Shown here one piece after another: positions 16,559 to 25,767 of a DNA stretch of 34,278 nt. The DNA comes from Fidelibacterota bacterium (GTDB lineage: Bacteria; Fidelibacterota; UBA8477), in assembly GCA_021734045.1 (NCBI GenBank), contig JAIPJR010000023.1, positions 1-34,278 of the forward strand, written 5' to 3'. The notes below the pieces were generated by a model, which was not told the DNA's origin, did not search any database, and was given only the letters and a program-made list of their open reading frames with translations. The number at the start of each line of letters is the position of its first letter. The stretch's first letter is position 1. The position numbers and the translations under genes were made by a program.

Positions 16559-18402
16559 TATTCGCCCTCACTTTCCGGATATTCATTCATGGCATCTGAC
16601 CATTGTTTCAATTTTTCAATCCGCTCATTCTGGTTTTCAGGCAGGGCGAATGGTTGCCGGCCTCGGGTGTCGAAAATCAGTCCTTCCACGCCACCGTACA
16701 AATTGGTTTCAATCGCCGTCCCCTTACCCTTACCCAGGTCCAGATTTTTATCCGGTGTCAATTCCGCCCACGTCGCCTCATAAGGTGCTTCAATCACCTC
16801 CAGCGTTCCGGGCATAAGCTCTTTTTCCACCGTCCGACCATCCGGAAGAGTGAGTTTGATAACCAGCGCCGGTTTTCCGGCCTTCATTTTCCCAACCGGT
16901 GCAATACAGGTCCCCAACCGGATTAGGCAATCTTTCTCAAATACTTCCAGGGCTGCCTGCTCCGCGCTTTTGCGAATATCCGGTTTATCCACATTGGCCA
17001 AAACACCCAACTGAGGCATCATAAAAATGGAATCCACAGCCAACTGGGTAATCCCCTCCGGCATAAAGGCATCAATCATCATCTTCGCTGACTGTGACCG
17101 ACGTGGCGCGTGGGACAAAACACCACCTGATCCCACCAATAAATCCAGTTCCATCATATCCACTAGCGTCTCACCCGATCCGCTCTGTTCAAAAGCATCC
17201 GAGATGGTACGCTCGGTTTGAACACCCTTGAGACTCACCGCGAAGGATTTGTGCTGAATAAAACTGAGACGCAAAGCCTCCCGGGCCAATGCCTGTTCAA
17301 TTTTCAGCTCTTCCAGTGATTGGGGAATGGTGGTGGGGCGAATCATCTTGTTGGCAATGCGGTTGGCAAGTTCCTTCTCATCAATAGGAAACGGTACCCA
17401 CCTGATAACATTTTCGATGGTGGCTTCTGCCAACACATTGGTGATGGAATAGCTCATTCCCAGATTGGCGGAAACGGTACGGTTGAAGGTCTTTTTGAAT
17501 ACGGAAAATACATCTGTCGTGGCACCTCCGATATCAACACCGACCACCGAAATATCATCGCGTTTGGCAATCATCTCAATGAGTGCACCCACCGCACCGG
17601 GTGTGGGCATGATGGGGGCATCGGTCCAGGACATGAGCTTTTTATAGCCCGGCGCCTGAGCCATCACATGCTCCATGAACAAATCGTGAATTTTATCCCG
17701 CGAGGGTGTCAGGTTTTCCCGCTCCAGAACAGGGCGAATATTTTCCACCACCGTTAAATCGGTGATATCGCCCAGCGTCTCCTGGATTTTGTCCTGCGCC
17801 TTTTTATTCCCGGCATAAATCACCGGCAATTTGTAGCTGCTGCCCAGACGTGGCTTGGGTTTCGCCGCTTTTAGAATTTCCGCCAATTCCACCACATGGC
17901 TGATGGTACCCCCGTCAATACCACCCGACAGCAAAATCATATCGGGACGTAATTGGCGGATACGCTCAATTTTCTGATGCGGCAGGCGACCATCATTGGA
18001 AGCCAGCACATCCATCACAATGGAACCGGCACCTAATGCCGCACGCTGGGCACTTTCACCAGTCATGGATTTTACCACACCGGCCACCATCATCTGCAAT
18101 CCACCACCGGCAGAGGATGTGGAAACATACACATCAACGCCCTTGGGTTTCTCACCCTCGGCGTGTTCCGGTCGCAGAATCGTATCCCCGTCCAAAATCA
18201 TCCGACCGGAGAGCTCTTCCACCTCGCGAACCGCATTCAGTACACCCCGGGTCACATCTTCAAACGGTGCTTCCACTGTTGTTGGTGCCTCGCCACGCGC
18301 GGTAAGCCGGTAACCATCATCTGTTAATTCGATAAGAATGGCCTTGGTTGTGGTGGATCCACAATCCGTCGCCAGGATTGATTTGAGTACTATCTCAGAC
18401 AT
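16558..18402 (-). CDS. MutL-type ASKHA ATPase (glutamate mutase MutL family), no mutase nearby
   Basis: At 614 residues this matches the MutL family, named for the gene between the two glutamate mutase subunits in clostridia. The ASKHA nucleotide-binding core is clear: phosphate-1 loop TDCGSTTTKA at 12-21, STSSAGGG at 94-101, LLSGGIDGG at 157-165, and phosphate-2 loop VDIGGATTDVF at 289-299. A C-terminal beta-rich extension includes APVGKMKAGKPALVIKLTL. MutS/MutE-type cobalamin mutase genes, a B12-binding DxHxxG motif and cobalamin genes are all absent from the window. Instead the gene leads a block of six unknown proteins, four of them membrane proteins. I infer a repurposed ATPase, perhaps a chaperone or motor for that complex. 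Confidence 0.88.
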   Translation of the reverse strand: MSEIVLKSILATDCGSTTTKAILIELTDDGYRLTARGEAPTTVEAPFEDVTRGVLNAVREVEELSGRMILDGDTILRPEHAEGEKPKGVDVYVSTSSAGGGLQMMVAGVVKSMTGESAQRAALGAGSIVMDVLASNDGRLPHQKIERIRQLRPDMILLSGGIDGGTISHVVELAEILKAAKPKPRLGSSYKLPVIYAGNKKAQDKIQETLGDITDLTVVENIRPVLERENLTPSRDKIHDLFMEHVMAQAPGYKKLMSWTDAPIMPTPGAVGALIEMIAKRDDISVVGVDIGGATTDVFSVFKKTFNRTVSANLGMSYSITNVLAEATIENVIRWVPFPIDEKELANRIANKMIRPTTIPQSLEELKIEQALAREALRLSFIQHKSFAVSLKGVQTERTISDAFEQSGSGETLVDMMELDLLVGSGGVLSHAPRRSQSAKMMIDAFMPEGITQLAVDSIFMMPQLGVLANVDKPDIRKSAEQAALEVFEKDCLIRLGTCIAPVGKMKAGKPALVIKLTLPDGRTVEKELMPGTLEVIEAPYEATWAELTPDKNLDLGKGKGTAIETNLYGGVEGLIFDTRGRQPFALPENQNERIEKLKQWSDAMNEYPESEGE

Positions 18403-18435
18403 AAAACATGCACCACCATTTCAAATTCGAACACT

Positions 18436-19470
18436 TTATTGTTTAAGTCGCGGGTCAAGGGCATCGCGAAGTCCTTCGCCCACTAAATTATAAACCGTTA
18501 CCGTGATAAAAATCGCCAATCCGGGAAATGTGGTAAGCCACCAGCCGCTGGGTAACATGTCCCGGGCACTGGATAGCAACGATCCCCAGGTAGCCTGTTC
18601 CGGTGGAGCCCCGAATCCCAAAAAGCTCAGCCCTGACTCAATCAATATCGCCGCAGCAACACCAAAGGTGGCCGTTACCAGCACGGGTGTAAGTGTATTG
18701 GGCAGGACATGCCGGAAAATGGTGCGAAAATCACTAAAGCCCAAAGCCTTTGCGGCGGTCACATAGTCTTCATTCTTCACTTTAAGAAATTCACCCCGGG
18801 TAAAACGCGCCACACCGGTCCATCCGGTCAACCCGAGAATAATCATGATATTGATAATGGACTGTGTCTGCACAACCGCCACAATGGTGATAATCAGGAA
18901 CATCCTGGGAAAGGTTATCATCACTTCAATTAATCGCTGAATAATCACATCCACCCAGCCGCCGTAGAATCCAGCCAGCGCACCCAGTATCATGCCAATG
19001 GTAACATAAATCGCCACCGCCACAAAACCGACCAATAGCGAGACCCGCGACCCGTGAATGAGCTGGGATAGCACATCGCGTCCCAATTCATCGGTTCCAC
19101 AGAGATGGGTTGAATTCGGCGGCATCAATTTTCGTTTCAAATCATAATCATTAGGTCCAAATGGAACAACCGGCCAGACCGCCCAGTCCCCTTCTTCAAA
19201 CTTGCTGGCTAGTAATTTCCACTGCTGGGTTTTAAATTCATCCTGCCACTGCATGCCAAACATTTCCACACCATATTCACGCAGAACCGGTGCGTAATAC
19301 TCGCCCTTATACTTCATTATCAGCGGTTTGTCATTGGCCAGAAAATCAGCAAAGATAAAGATGAAGAGTAGCACATAAATCACATGCAGGCTGTACAGAG
19401 CCAGTTTATTACGAGCGAATTGACGCTTAACAATGTCCAGGTAGGTGCGGGATTTTTTCTGTTGCTTCAC
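18436..19470 (-). CDS. Peptide ABC importer permease, YejE/DppC-like
   Basis: This is the second permease of an oligopeptide importer, 344 residues. After the first helix (ALYSLHVIYVLLFIFIFADFL) comes a long periplasmic loop, about residues 46-122, beginning NDKPLIMKYKGEYYAPVL. That phrase closely recalls YejE of the microcin C/peptide importer. It is followed by LCGTDELGRDVLSQLIHGSRVSLLVGF and the EAA-type loop with GFSDFRTIFRHVLPN. The start is a GTG sharing its G with the TAG stop of the partner permease (TAGTG). The gene sits 33 nt before the MutL-like gene. Confidence 0.92.
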   Translation of the reverse strand: MKQQKKSRTYLDIVKRQFARNKLALYSLHVIYVLLFIFIFADFLANDKPLIMKYKGEYYAPVLREYGVEMFGMQWQDEFKTQQWKLLASKFEEGDWAVWPVVPFGPNDYDLKRKLMPPNSTHLCGTDELGRDVLSQLIHGSRVSLLVGFVAVAIYVTIGMILGALAGFYGGWVDVIIQRLIEVMITFPRMFLIITIVAVVQTQSIINIMIILGLTGWTGVARFTRGEFLKVKNEDYVTAAKALGFSDFRTIFRHVLPNTLTPVLVTATFGVAAAILIESGLSFLGFGAPPEQATWGSLLSSARDMLPSGWWLTTFPGLAIFITVTVYNLVGEGLRDALDPRLKQ

Positions 19471-20873
19471 TACCGGCTCTCCTCAAAGGTGATACGGGGA
19501 TCCACCAACGCGTACAGGATATCGGATAATAAAATTCCTGCCAATGTCAAAATCGCGCTGAGCGTGGAGACGGCCATAATGATGGGATAATCGCGATACA
19601 ATACCGCATTGAATGCCAGTTGACCGATTCCGGGGATGGAGAATATACTTTCAATAATAATCGATCCCGAAATGGCCAGAGGCAGCAGATTGGCCAGCAT
19701 GGTAATGATGGGGATTAAAGAATTTCGCAGCGCATGTTTGTACACCACAATTTTCTCAGATAATCCCTTGGCGCGGGCGGTCCGGATATAGTCCTGACGA
19801 ATGACCTCCAGCATTGAACCGCGCATATACCGTGATAATGCCGAAAAACTACCGTATGTCCAAATAATCAGCGGTAAAATGATATGATGCAGCATATCCA
19901 GCAGGTATTCACCTCGTCCCATGAGTTCCGCCCCCACACTGTGAAGGCCGGAAACCGGGAACCAGTCCAGGAAGTCACCTCCCCCGAAGAAAACAATCGC
20001 CATGGTAGCGACCCAAAAATTCGGCAAAGAGTAAAGAATAAACAGTATGACAGTCGTGACCTTATCTCCCAGCGTGTATTGATGGGTAGCGGAGTAAATA
20101 CCCAGTGGAATTGCCACCAGATACGCAATAATGAATGATGTCAGGGTGAAAATGAGCGATACCGGCACGGTTTCTTTAAAATGCTCCCACACCGGACGAT
20201 TATCCTTGATGGAATTTCCGAAGTCAAACCGTATCATGCGGCCCAGCCAGCGCGGGTACTGGGCATCCGTAATAATCATGGCGAGTTTTTTCAGTGTGGA
20301 AATCTGATAATCAGATTCCGCCCCCGGCTTGAACACACCGCTGGAGTCCTCCCCACCGTAAAACCATTTGTTCACGTATGCTTTGGACGCCATCAGAGAC
20401 ATTTCGGGCGTGATAGACAGTTTCTGCTTGAGGGTTAAGACTTCCAGAATCGCCCGCTGTTCCGGCTCGGTGAGGTTTTGGTGGATTAGTTGGTCAACCA
20501 AAAAAGGGACCGCCACGTCGTCTGCTTGTTTCAGCGGCTCCAGCGCATCATCCCATTCGCGGGAGTTCTGATCCGGTCCAGTAGCAAGAAAACCACGTAC
20601 GTCCTCCCAATCGGACTCGTAGGTGAACACTTTGAAATTCAATAAAACCGGTTTATCCAGGCCATAGATTTCCCGGGTCTGCTCCACCACCTGCTTAGCC
20701 AGATTCTGATCGGACGCCAACCCGGTTTGCTGGCTGCCCATCTTAAACGCTGTGGGATCACCAGGCGCCATTTTAATGATGATAAAAATGATTATAGAGA
20801 TACCAAAAATAGTGGGGAAAATAAGGAGTATGCGCTTGAGGATGTAATTAATCAATTGAGCGTCCCCATGCAT
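19470..20873 (-). CDS. Peptide ABC importer permease, YejB/DppB-like, with a large periplasmic insert
   Basis: This is the first permease of the importer. The N-terminus YILKRILLIFPTIFGISIIIF, the YGLDKPVL block near 70, RMIRFDFGNSIKDNRPV near 212-228, and the EAA-type loop (DYIRTARAKGLSEKIVVYKHALRNSL) are all family features. At 467 residues it is about 130 longer than DppB. The extra part, about residues 82-207, lies in the first periplasmic loop and is helical, with HEAT-like phrasing (VAVPFLVDQLIHQNLTEPEQRAILEVL split into two helices). A TTG six codons in, at 20855, is preceded by GGGGAC at good spacing and gives MINYILKR, so it may be the true start. Confidence 0.92.
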   Translation of the reverse strand: MHGDAQLINYILKRILLIFPTIFGISIIIFIIIKMAPGDPTAFKMGSQQTGLASDQNLAKQVVEQTREIYGLDKPVLLNFKVFTYESDWEDVRGFLATGPDQNSREWDDALEPLKQADDVAVPFLVDQLIHQNLTEPEQRAILEVLTLKQKLSITPEMSLMASKAYVNKWFYGGEDSSGVFKPGAESDYQISTLKKLAMIITDAQYPRWLGRMIRFDFGNSIKDNRPVWEHFKETVPVSLIFTLTSFIIAYLVAIPLGIYSATHQYTLGDKVTTVILFILYSLPNFWVATMAIVFFGGGDFLDWFPVSGLHSVGAELMGRGEYLLDMLHHIILPLIIWTYGSFSALSRYMRGSMLEVIRQDYIRTARAKGLSEKIVVYKHALRNSLIPIITMLANLLPLAISGSIIIESIFSIPGIGQLAFNAVLYRDYPIIMAVSTLSAILTLAGILLSDILYALVDPRITFEESR

Positions 20874-20921
20874 TCAAGCTGCAGCGTTTTAAACCTGTTT
20901 GCACTGCCTGTAAAATCATCA

Positions 20922-22778
20922 TCATGGTGCCATTCCCACATTCGCTCCAGAACTAACCCTTCGCCACCAGCTCACATTGTTATACCCGGGACGAATGGGA
21001 ATCCACTTCACATCCTGAAAGACCCGGTCATACGCACCCGGGTCCCGCTGGTAGAACATAAAGGTGTAAGGTTGCTCCTCGTGGAGAATTTCCTGAAACC
21101 GCCAGTACATACTGTCACGCCTGACCGGATTCATCTCATACCGGGCGGCGATAATTAATGAATCGGCTTCTGCATTCCGGAAACCAATATAATTAGAGCC
21201 CCGGTTACCGATATTATCCGAATGCCAAATCTGATATGGATCAGCTTGCAACCCACCAATCCACAGCAGCATTACACAATCAAACTGCCGGTCCCGGAGA
21301 TTTTCCACATACACAGACCATTCCAATTGACGAATGCCCACCACAATCCCGATTTTCTGTAAATCCTCTTTCATCATAAGGGCCAACAGCTTAGAGCCCC
21401 GGGAACCTGCCGATACGGAAAAGATGAATTTGAACGGGACCCCGTCCTTATCACGGATACCATCGCCATCATGATCAATCCAGCCGGCTTCGTCTAACAA
21501 TTCAACAGCGCGATCTGGATCATAAGGCCACCTTGGAATCGTGTCATTATACTGGGGACTAAAGGGATAGAACGGACCGATGGTGGGAATGCCCAGATCA
21601 TAGCCGATATACTTATTATACGCATTCCGGTCAATCAGCATCGTCATAGCCTGTCGAACCCGCTTATCCTGGAAATAGGGTTTATCATTGTTCCAGCCCA
21701 CATAACTATAAGCCGGCACCACAAATGTCACCTTCTGGAATTTTTCCAGAAAGTCCGGCGTGTTGGTCTGCTCGAAATATTGAATCGCCCGCATACGGGG
21801 TAAAAAATCCACATCCCCCGCCTTCAGGGCCGTGAGCATCGCCGTGGCATCACTGATGGATTTGACGATGATGGTATCCAAATACCCTGGCTCCTCTGTG
21901 AAACCAGAGATATGCGGTTTTTCCTTGTTCCAGTAATTCTCATTACGAACCAGCATCATGTATTCACCGGTTATCCAACGATGAAACTTGTAGGGGCCAC
22001 TCCCTATCAATTTCCCTGCATCCATGCCAGCTGGTCGATTCAGTGGGTTGGTGTTGAATTGGTCAGCCCATTCCTTGATATCCGACTCATTGTTAAAAAC
22101 TTGCGGATCTTTCAAATCCTGGACATCGAAACGGTCCATCATGCCGTTGGGATCCCACTGATGTTTCGGCAGGATTGCAAACCCGCCCATATATTCCAGA
22201 TTCAGAAAATAGGTGTCCGAGGTACGGACAATAAAAGTGTACTTATCTGGTGTTCGGGCTTCCACCACATTTCGATAATAGGCGCGTAAGGGTGCATCAT
22301 CCACATAGGGATTCATAATCGCCTTCAGGCTGAATAGGACATCTTCCGATGTGAGCGGTTTTCCATCATGCCAGGTAATGTTTTTGTGCAGATGGAAGGT
22401 GTATGTTTTTTTATCCTCCGAAATCTCATAATGCTGAGCCAGCACCGGGCGATTGTACTCCCAGGTGGTGTAATCGTAATTAATCAGGGATTCATAGATA
22501 TAGTCTAAGAATCGTTTGGCCGCTGCCGATGTGGAGGTGTAGTAATTCAGGTTCTCCGGCTCCGCAGATTCCGCCTTTATCAGCGTACCGCCTTTGCGAG
22601 GCGTTTCATGCGTGGGGGATGAATTAAAAATCTTCACATCTCCCGTCAGATCGACCTTAACACCGCCTGCCTGACCCAATATCTCTTCGTAATTCGCTCG
22701 GGATTTCGTGTCCACAAGATTGGTGAGTAAAATCAACGCCAGCAGAATAGAAAGTTGTATCAGGATTGAACGCTTCAT
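20922..22778 (-). CDS. Peptide ABC importer substrate-binding protein (SBP family 5)
   Basis: This is the periplasmic binding protein of the adjacent permeases, with 618 residues and the family-5 architecture. After a signal or anchor helix (SILIQLSILLALILLTNLV) come the usual landmarks: LAQHYEISEDKKTYTFHLHKNITWHDGKPLTSEDV near 112-146, LIGSGPYKF near 262, VRQAMTMLIDRNAYNKYIGYDLG near 385-405, and FDCVMLLWIG in the C-terminal lobe. No lipobox Cys is visible, so it may be soluble or held by an uncleaved helix. Ligand specificity cannot be read. It sits 11 nt after cdsA and begins the importer block. Confidence 0.93.
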   Translation of the reverse strand: MKRSILIQLSILLALILLTNLVDTKSRANYEEILGQAGGVKVDLTGDVKIFNSSPTHETPRKGGTLIKAESAEPENLNYYTSTSAAAKRFLDYIYESLINYDYTTWEYNRPVLAQHYEISEDKKTYTFHLHKNITWHDGKPLTSEDVLFSLKAIMNPYVDDAPLRAYYRNVVEARTPDKYTFIVRTSDTYFLNLEYMGGFAILPKHQWDPNGMMDRFDVQDLKDPQVFNNESDIKEWADQFNTNPLNRPAGMDAGKLIGSGPYKFHRWITGEYMMLVRNENYWNKEKPHISGFTEEPGYLDTIIVKSISDATAMLTALKAGDVDFLPRMRAIQYFEQTNTPDFLEKFQKVTFVVPAYSYVGWNNDKPYFQDKRVRQAMTMLIDRNAYNKYIGYDLGIPTIGPFYPFSPQYNDTIPRWPYDPDRAVELLDEAGWIDHDGDGIRDKDGVPFKFIFSVSAGSRGSKLLALMMKEDLQKIGIVVGIRQLEWSVYVENLRDRQFDCVMLLWIGGLQADPYQIWHSDNIGNRGSNYIGFRNAEADSLIIAARYEMNPVRRDSMYWRFQEILHEEQPYTFMFYQRDPGAYDRVFQDVKWIPIRPGYNNVSWWRRVSSGANVGMAP

Positions 22779-22789
22779 TGTCCTTCAGT

Positions 22790-23626
22790 TCACGCGAGGA
22801 AAAAATATTTGATGTAAAAATAACTTAATGGCACGGCAAATAGGAGCGAATCGAGACGGTCCCAGGCACCGCCGTGTCCCGGTATCAGGTTGGATGAATC
22901 CTTCACACCCACATCCCGCTTCACCAGTGATTGCACAAAATCCCCCACCTGGCCAAACACGCCGGCGATAATTCCCATTACCAGCATGTCTGCAATACCA
23001 AACTGTGGTAAAAATCCCGTCATTACCAGAATAGACACCGTGAGGATAGCGCCGGCCAGACCCGCCAACGAACCTTCCCAGGACTTATTGGGACTCACCC
23101 GGGGAAAAATTTTATGCCTACCGAAAGCCGATCCGATCAGGTAAGCCAGCATATCACAAATCCAGACGCTTAGGAACACCGTAAGCACCAGTCGTCCGCC
23201 AAAATCACCCCATCCGGTAATCTCCGGGTGTTTCAGGAGTCTTAGCTGCACAAATGTGGTCATCACCAGCCCCAAAAAAATGGCGCTGAGAAAGGTTGTG
23301 GCAACATTCTCAAAAACCCGTTGCGCTCTGCGGAATAACTCAACGATGAAAAGCCCGATAATCGCCAGATAGAGCAGCGTGGAGACATCAGCATACCCGC
23401 CACCCAGAATCACCACAAGAAAGGCCAGATAAATGGCATATCCCAAAATTTTGTTCGGGCTCAATGCCTGATGCTGCATAAGTGAAAAAATTTCGTGCAG
23501 CACAAGCCCCCCGGCGATGATAAAGAAGATGGCAAACGGCCAAATGGTGAATAAAGTCAACGCCGCCAGGGCAGGGATGCCTAATACGGTTACAAGGGTG
23601 CGTATTTTAAAGTTCTGGATTGTCAT
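22790..23626 (-). CDS. cdsA: Phosphatidate cytidylyltransferase
   Basis: CdsA makes CDP-diacylglycerol from phosphatidic acid and CTP, the branch point of phospholipid synthesis. The protein is multi-spanning, 278 residues, with a full CDS signature near the C-terminus: VFGQVGDFVQSLVKRDVGVKDSS, then LIPGHGGAWDRLDS, including the conserved K-D-x-S and DRxDS residues. A cytoplasmic SPNKSWEGSLAG block lies upstream as expected. A GGAGGGGG tract about 20 nt before the ATG is too far to be ideal. It precedes the importer genes by 11 nt. Its product feeds PgsA and PgpA encoded at 30177-31222. Confidence 0.97.
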   Translation of the reverse strand: MTIQNFKIRTLVTVLGIPALAALTLFTIWPFAIFFIIAGGLVLHEIFSLMQHQALSPNKILGYAIYLAFLVVILGGGYADVSTLLYLAIIGLFIVELFRRAQRVFENVATTFLSAIFLGLVMTTFVQLRLLKHPEITGWGDFGGRLVLTVFLSVWICDMLAYLIGSAFGRHKIFPRVSPNKSWEGSLAGLAGAILTVSILVMTGFLPQFGIADMLVMGIIAGVFGQVGDFVQSLVKRDVGVKDSSNLIPGHGGAWDRLDSLLFAVPLSYFYIKYFFLA

Positions 23627-23766
23627 GGGTACGGTGGCAAACTTATCCTATCCCCCTCCTTGTTACAACAGCTTTTGATGGGCCAAACCCGCTACCAGGC
23701 TTGGTTTCGCAAAAATGCTCACTACTGGTATTCGATGGTAAAGTGCAAGCTAAAAATCATCTGATT

Positions 23767-25767
23767 CTATTTTTGCTCAGGCTTATCCGGATCCCGATTG
23801 CGGGACCCGGTATCATTCGCGCCGGGCTCAATGGACGATTGCGATTCTGTCCCCTGCTCGTCCAGATTAGTATCCTCTTCGGCTTCTTTATTGGTGAGTA
23901 TCTCCAGACGCTCCTGTGCAATCTCCGCCCATTTGGATTGGGGAAATTCCTGACGAAATGTCTGGTAATAGGCAACCGCCTGCTCCTGATCCAGCAGGTA
24001 ATGATCATACACCCAACCCAGGTTAAACAGGGAACGCTCCCGCAAGGGTGAATCTTCACTCGCGGTAGAATCAGCCACAATTTGCTGATAAAGCATCACT
24101 GCAGTCGTCCGGTCATTATTGAGAAACGCCTGCTCAGCTTCCCGGAAGCGGCTTTCACTGATTAGATGGTAAGCCGGTTGCTGCTGCTTCTCATGGAAAT
24201 ATTTTTCATAAGCAACAGGATACGCCGCCTGGATATGCGCTTTCGCAGACTTTGCCTCATCAGGGTCGTTCTGAATCTCAGACGCCAGGTAATATCGCAT
24301 ATACGCGGCCTGCGATTTTAATGCTGTATCGAGCGAAGTCTCTTCAATGGTTTCCAAAAGTGCTCGCGTTGAGTCATAGAATTGAAATCGAAAGACGAAA
24401 TGCTCTGCCAATTCATACCGGTTTTGCATCATGCGTTCCATAATCTTCAGCGAGTCCTCGGGAGACACCACAAGTCCGGCACTCGAATCGGGCAGGACCG
24501 TTTCAGCCTCCGGTTCAGCGGGTTGGGTTTCACCGGCAGGTTTATTCGCCGGATTTGCCGGCTGGTCACGTCGTTCCGTCGGTCGGCCATGCGGACGCGG
24601 AGGCGTCCTATCCCGGCCGGGTGTTGCACGCGTATTCCGGCTAGGTTGGGGTTTCGCTTCTGGTGGTAATCCTGCCAATTCACGCGCCAGATTGTGATAG
24701 GCAAACTGCAAATCCTTATAGCGCTGAATCTGCTCCGTGCGCTGATTTGATAAGGCCAAAAAGGGTGATTTACGGTCATGGTAAGAGACGGCGCCATACG
24801 CTTCTACCGCGTCATTGTACTGGTGAAATTGATTCAGGTAGAGTTCACCGAGCCAGTACGCTGCTTCAGCGGCATACGGTCGTAACCGGTATTCTTCCAT
24901 CACCAGCTCAAATGTCGTGATGGCGTCATTGGTCCAACCCTCCTCGAAATACGCCTTCCCCAGTTCCACCTGCAATTGTCCCTTGATATCGTCAAATTTC
25001 TCATCTTCCAGCATCTGCTGGATCAGCTCGATAGCCGTGCTGCCGCGTCCCAATTTCTGCAACATGCGGTTCTGATTAATAATGGTCTGGATTTTCAGGC
25101 TTTCATTGGGGTTGTAGCGATTTACACGCTGGAATGCTGTCAGCGCTTCCTCATAATCACCAGTAGCCGCCAGTAAATTCCCGATTTGAAACTGCGCCTG
25201 CGCTCGAATCTCACCATCGCGGGATTCAGAAATAACGCGCTCAAGATACTCCCTGGCAACGGTCAGGCTGTCCTCAGAAAGCGCTATTTGCCCCAGCAAC
25301 AAGAAACTCTCTACCTGCAGCTGCGCATTGCTGGCCTTTTCAATGGTACGCCTCGCCTCATGCTTTGCCATGGCCAAATCGCCCTGCTTCATTAAACACC
25401 GCCCCAGCCACAGCGGAATCTCAGCAGCATAGGGTGAATCAGGGAATTGCTTGGGTAAATCTTCAAAATAGCGTCGCGCCAGGCGATAATCCTGCCGGAA
25501 GTAATAGGATTTAGCGATGATGAACTGGGCATCATCCCGGTATTTGCTCTCGGGAAATTTGGTGAGCAGTCGTTTGGATTTATCAATTGCCTTGGCGTAG
25601 AGTTGAATCTCCTCCCGGCTCACCTGGTCGGTCTGATTATTCTCTGTGGCTTTCTGTGCCTCAGCAAAGTAGGATTTTGCATTGTAAAAGGTGTTGTAAT
25701 AGGCACAGCTATTCAACAAACCGGCGGCCAGCAACAGAGCTGGGGAAATTTTAAGCCAGCGCAGCAT
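23767..25767 (-). CDS. TPR-repeat outer-membrane lipoprotein (PorW/YfgC-like, FCB type)
   Basis: The ATG beginning MLRWLKIS is preceded by GAGGAG at 5 nt, so four codons of a longer TTG frame are dropped, leaving 666 residues. A lipobox (LLNSC, Cys at 21) and the phrase AYYNTFYNAKSYF right after it are typical of large TPR lipoproteins in FCB-group bacteria. TPR-like helical repeats run from about 35 to 360 (for example AKSYYFRQDYRLARRYFEDLPKQFPDSPYA) and again from about 430 to 620. The two blocks are split by a Pro/Arg-rich linker near 370-425. The C-terminus is acidic and disordered. Relatives act in cell-envelope assembly or type IX secretion (PorW). Which of these applies is not decidable here. 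Confidence 0.82.
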   Translation of the reverse strand: MLRWLKISPALLLAAGLLNSCAYYNTFYNAKSYFAEAQKATENNQTDQVSREEIQLYAKAIDKSKRLLTKFPESKYRDDAQFIIAKSYYFRQDYRLARRYFEDLPKQFPDSPYAAEIPLWLGRCLMKQGDLAMAKHEARRTIEKASNAQLQVESFLLLGQIALSEDSLTVAREYLERVISESRDGEIRAQAQFQIGNLLAATGDYEEALTAFQRVNRYNPNESLKIQTIINQNRMLQKLGRGSTAIELIQQMLEDEKFDDIKGQLQVELGKAYFEEGWTNDAITTFELVMEEYRLRPYAAEAAYWLGELYLNQFHQYNDAVEAYGAVSYHDRKSPFLALSNQRTEQIQRYKDLQFAYHNLARELAGLPPEAKPQPSRNTRATPGRDRTPPRPHGRPTERRDQPANPANKPAGETQPAEPEAETVLPDSSAGLVVSPEDSLKIMERMMQNRYELAEHFVFRFQFYDSTRALLETIEETSLDTALKSQAAYMRYYLASEIQNDPDEAKSAKAHIQAAYPVAYEKYFHEKQQQPAYHLISESRFREAEQAFLNNDRTTAVMLYQQIVADSTASEDSPLRERSLFNLGWVYDHYLLDQEQAVAYYQTFRQEFPQSKWAEIAQERLEILTNKEAEEDTNLDEQGTESQSSIEPGANDTGSRNRDPDKPEQK

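Noticed and set aside
16215-16817. A 200-residue plus-strand frame with several Pro/Ser-rich stretches
   Set aside because: It is antisense to the MutL-like gene and its partner and is explained by codon bias on the other strand.
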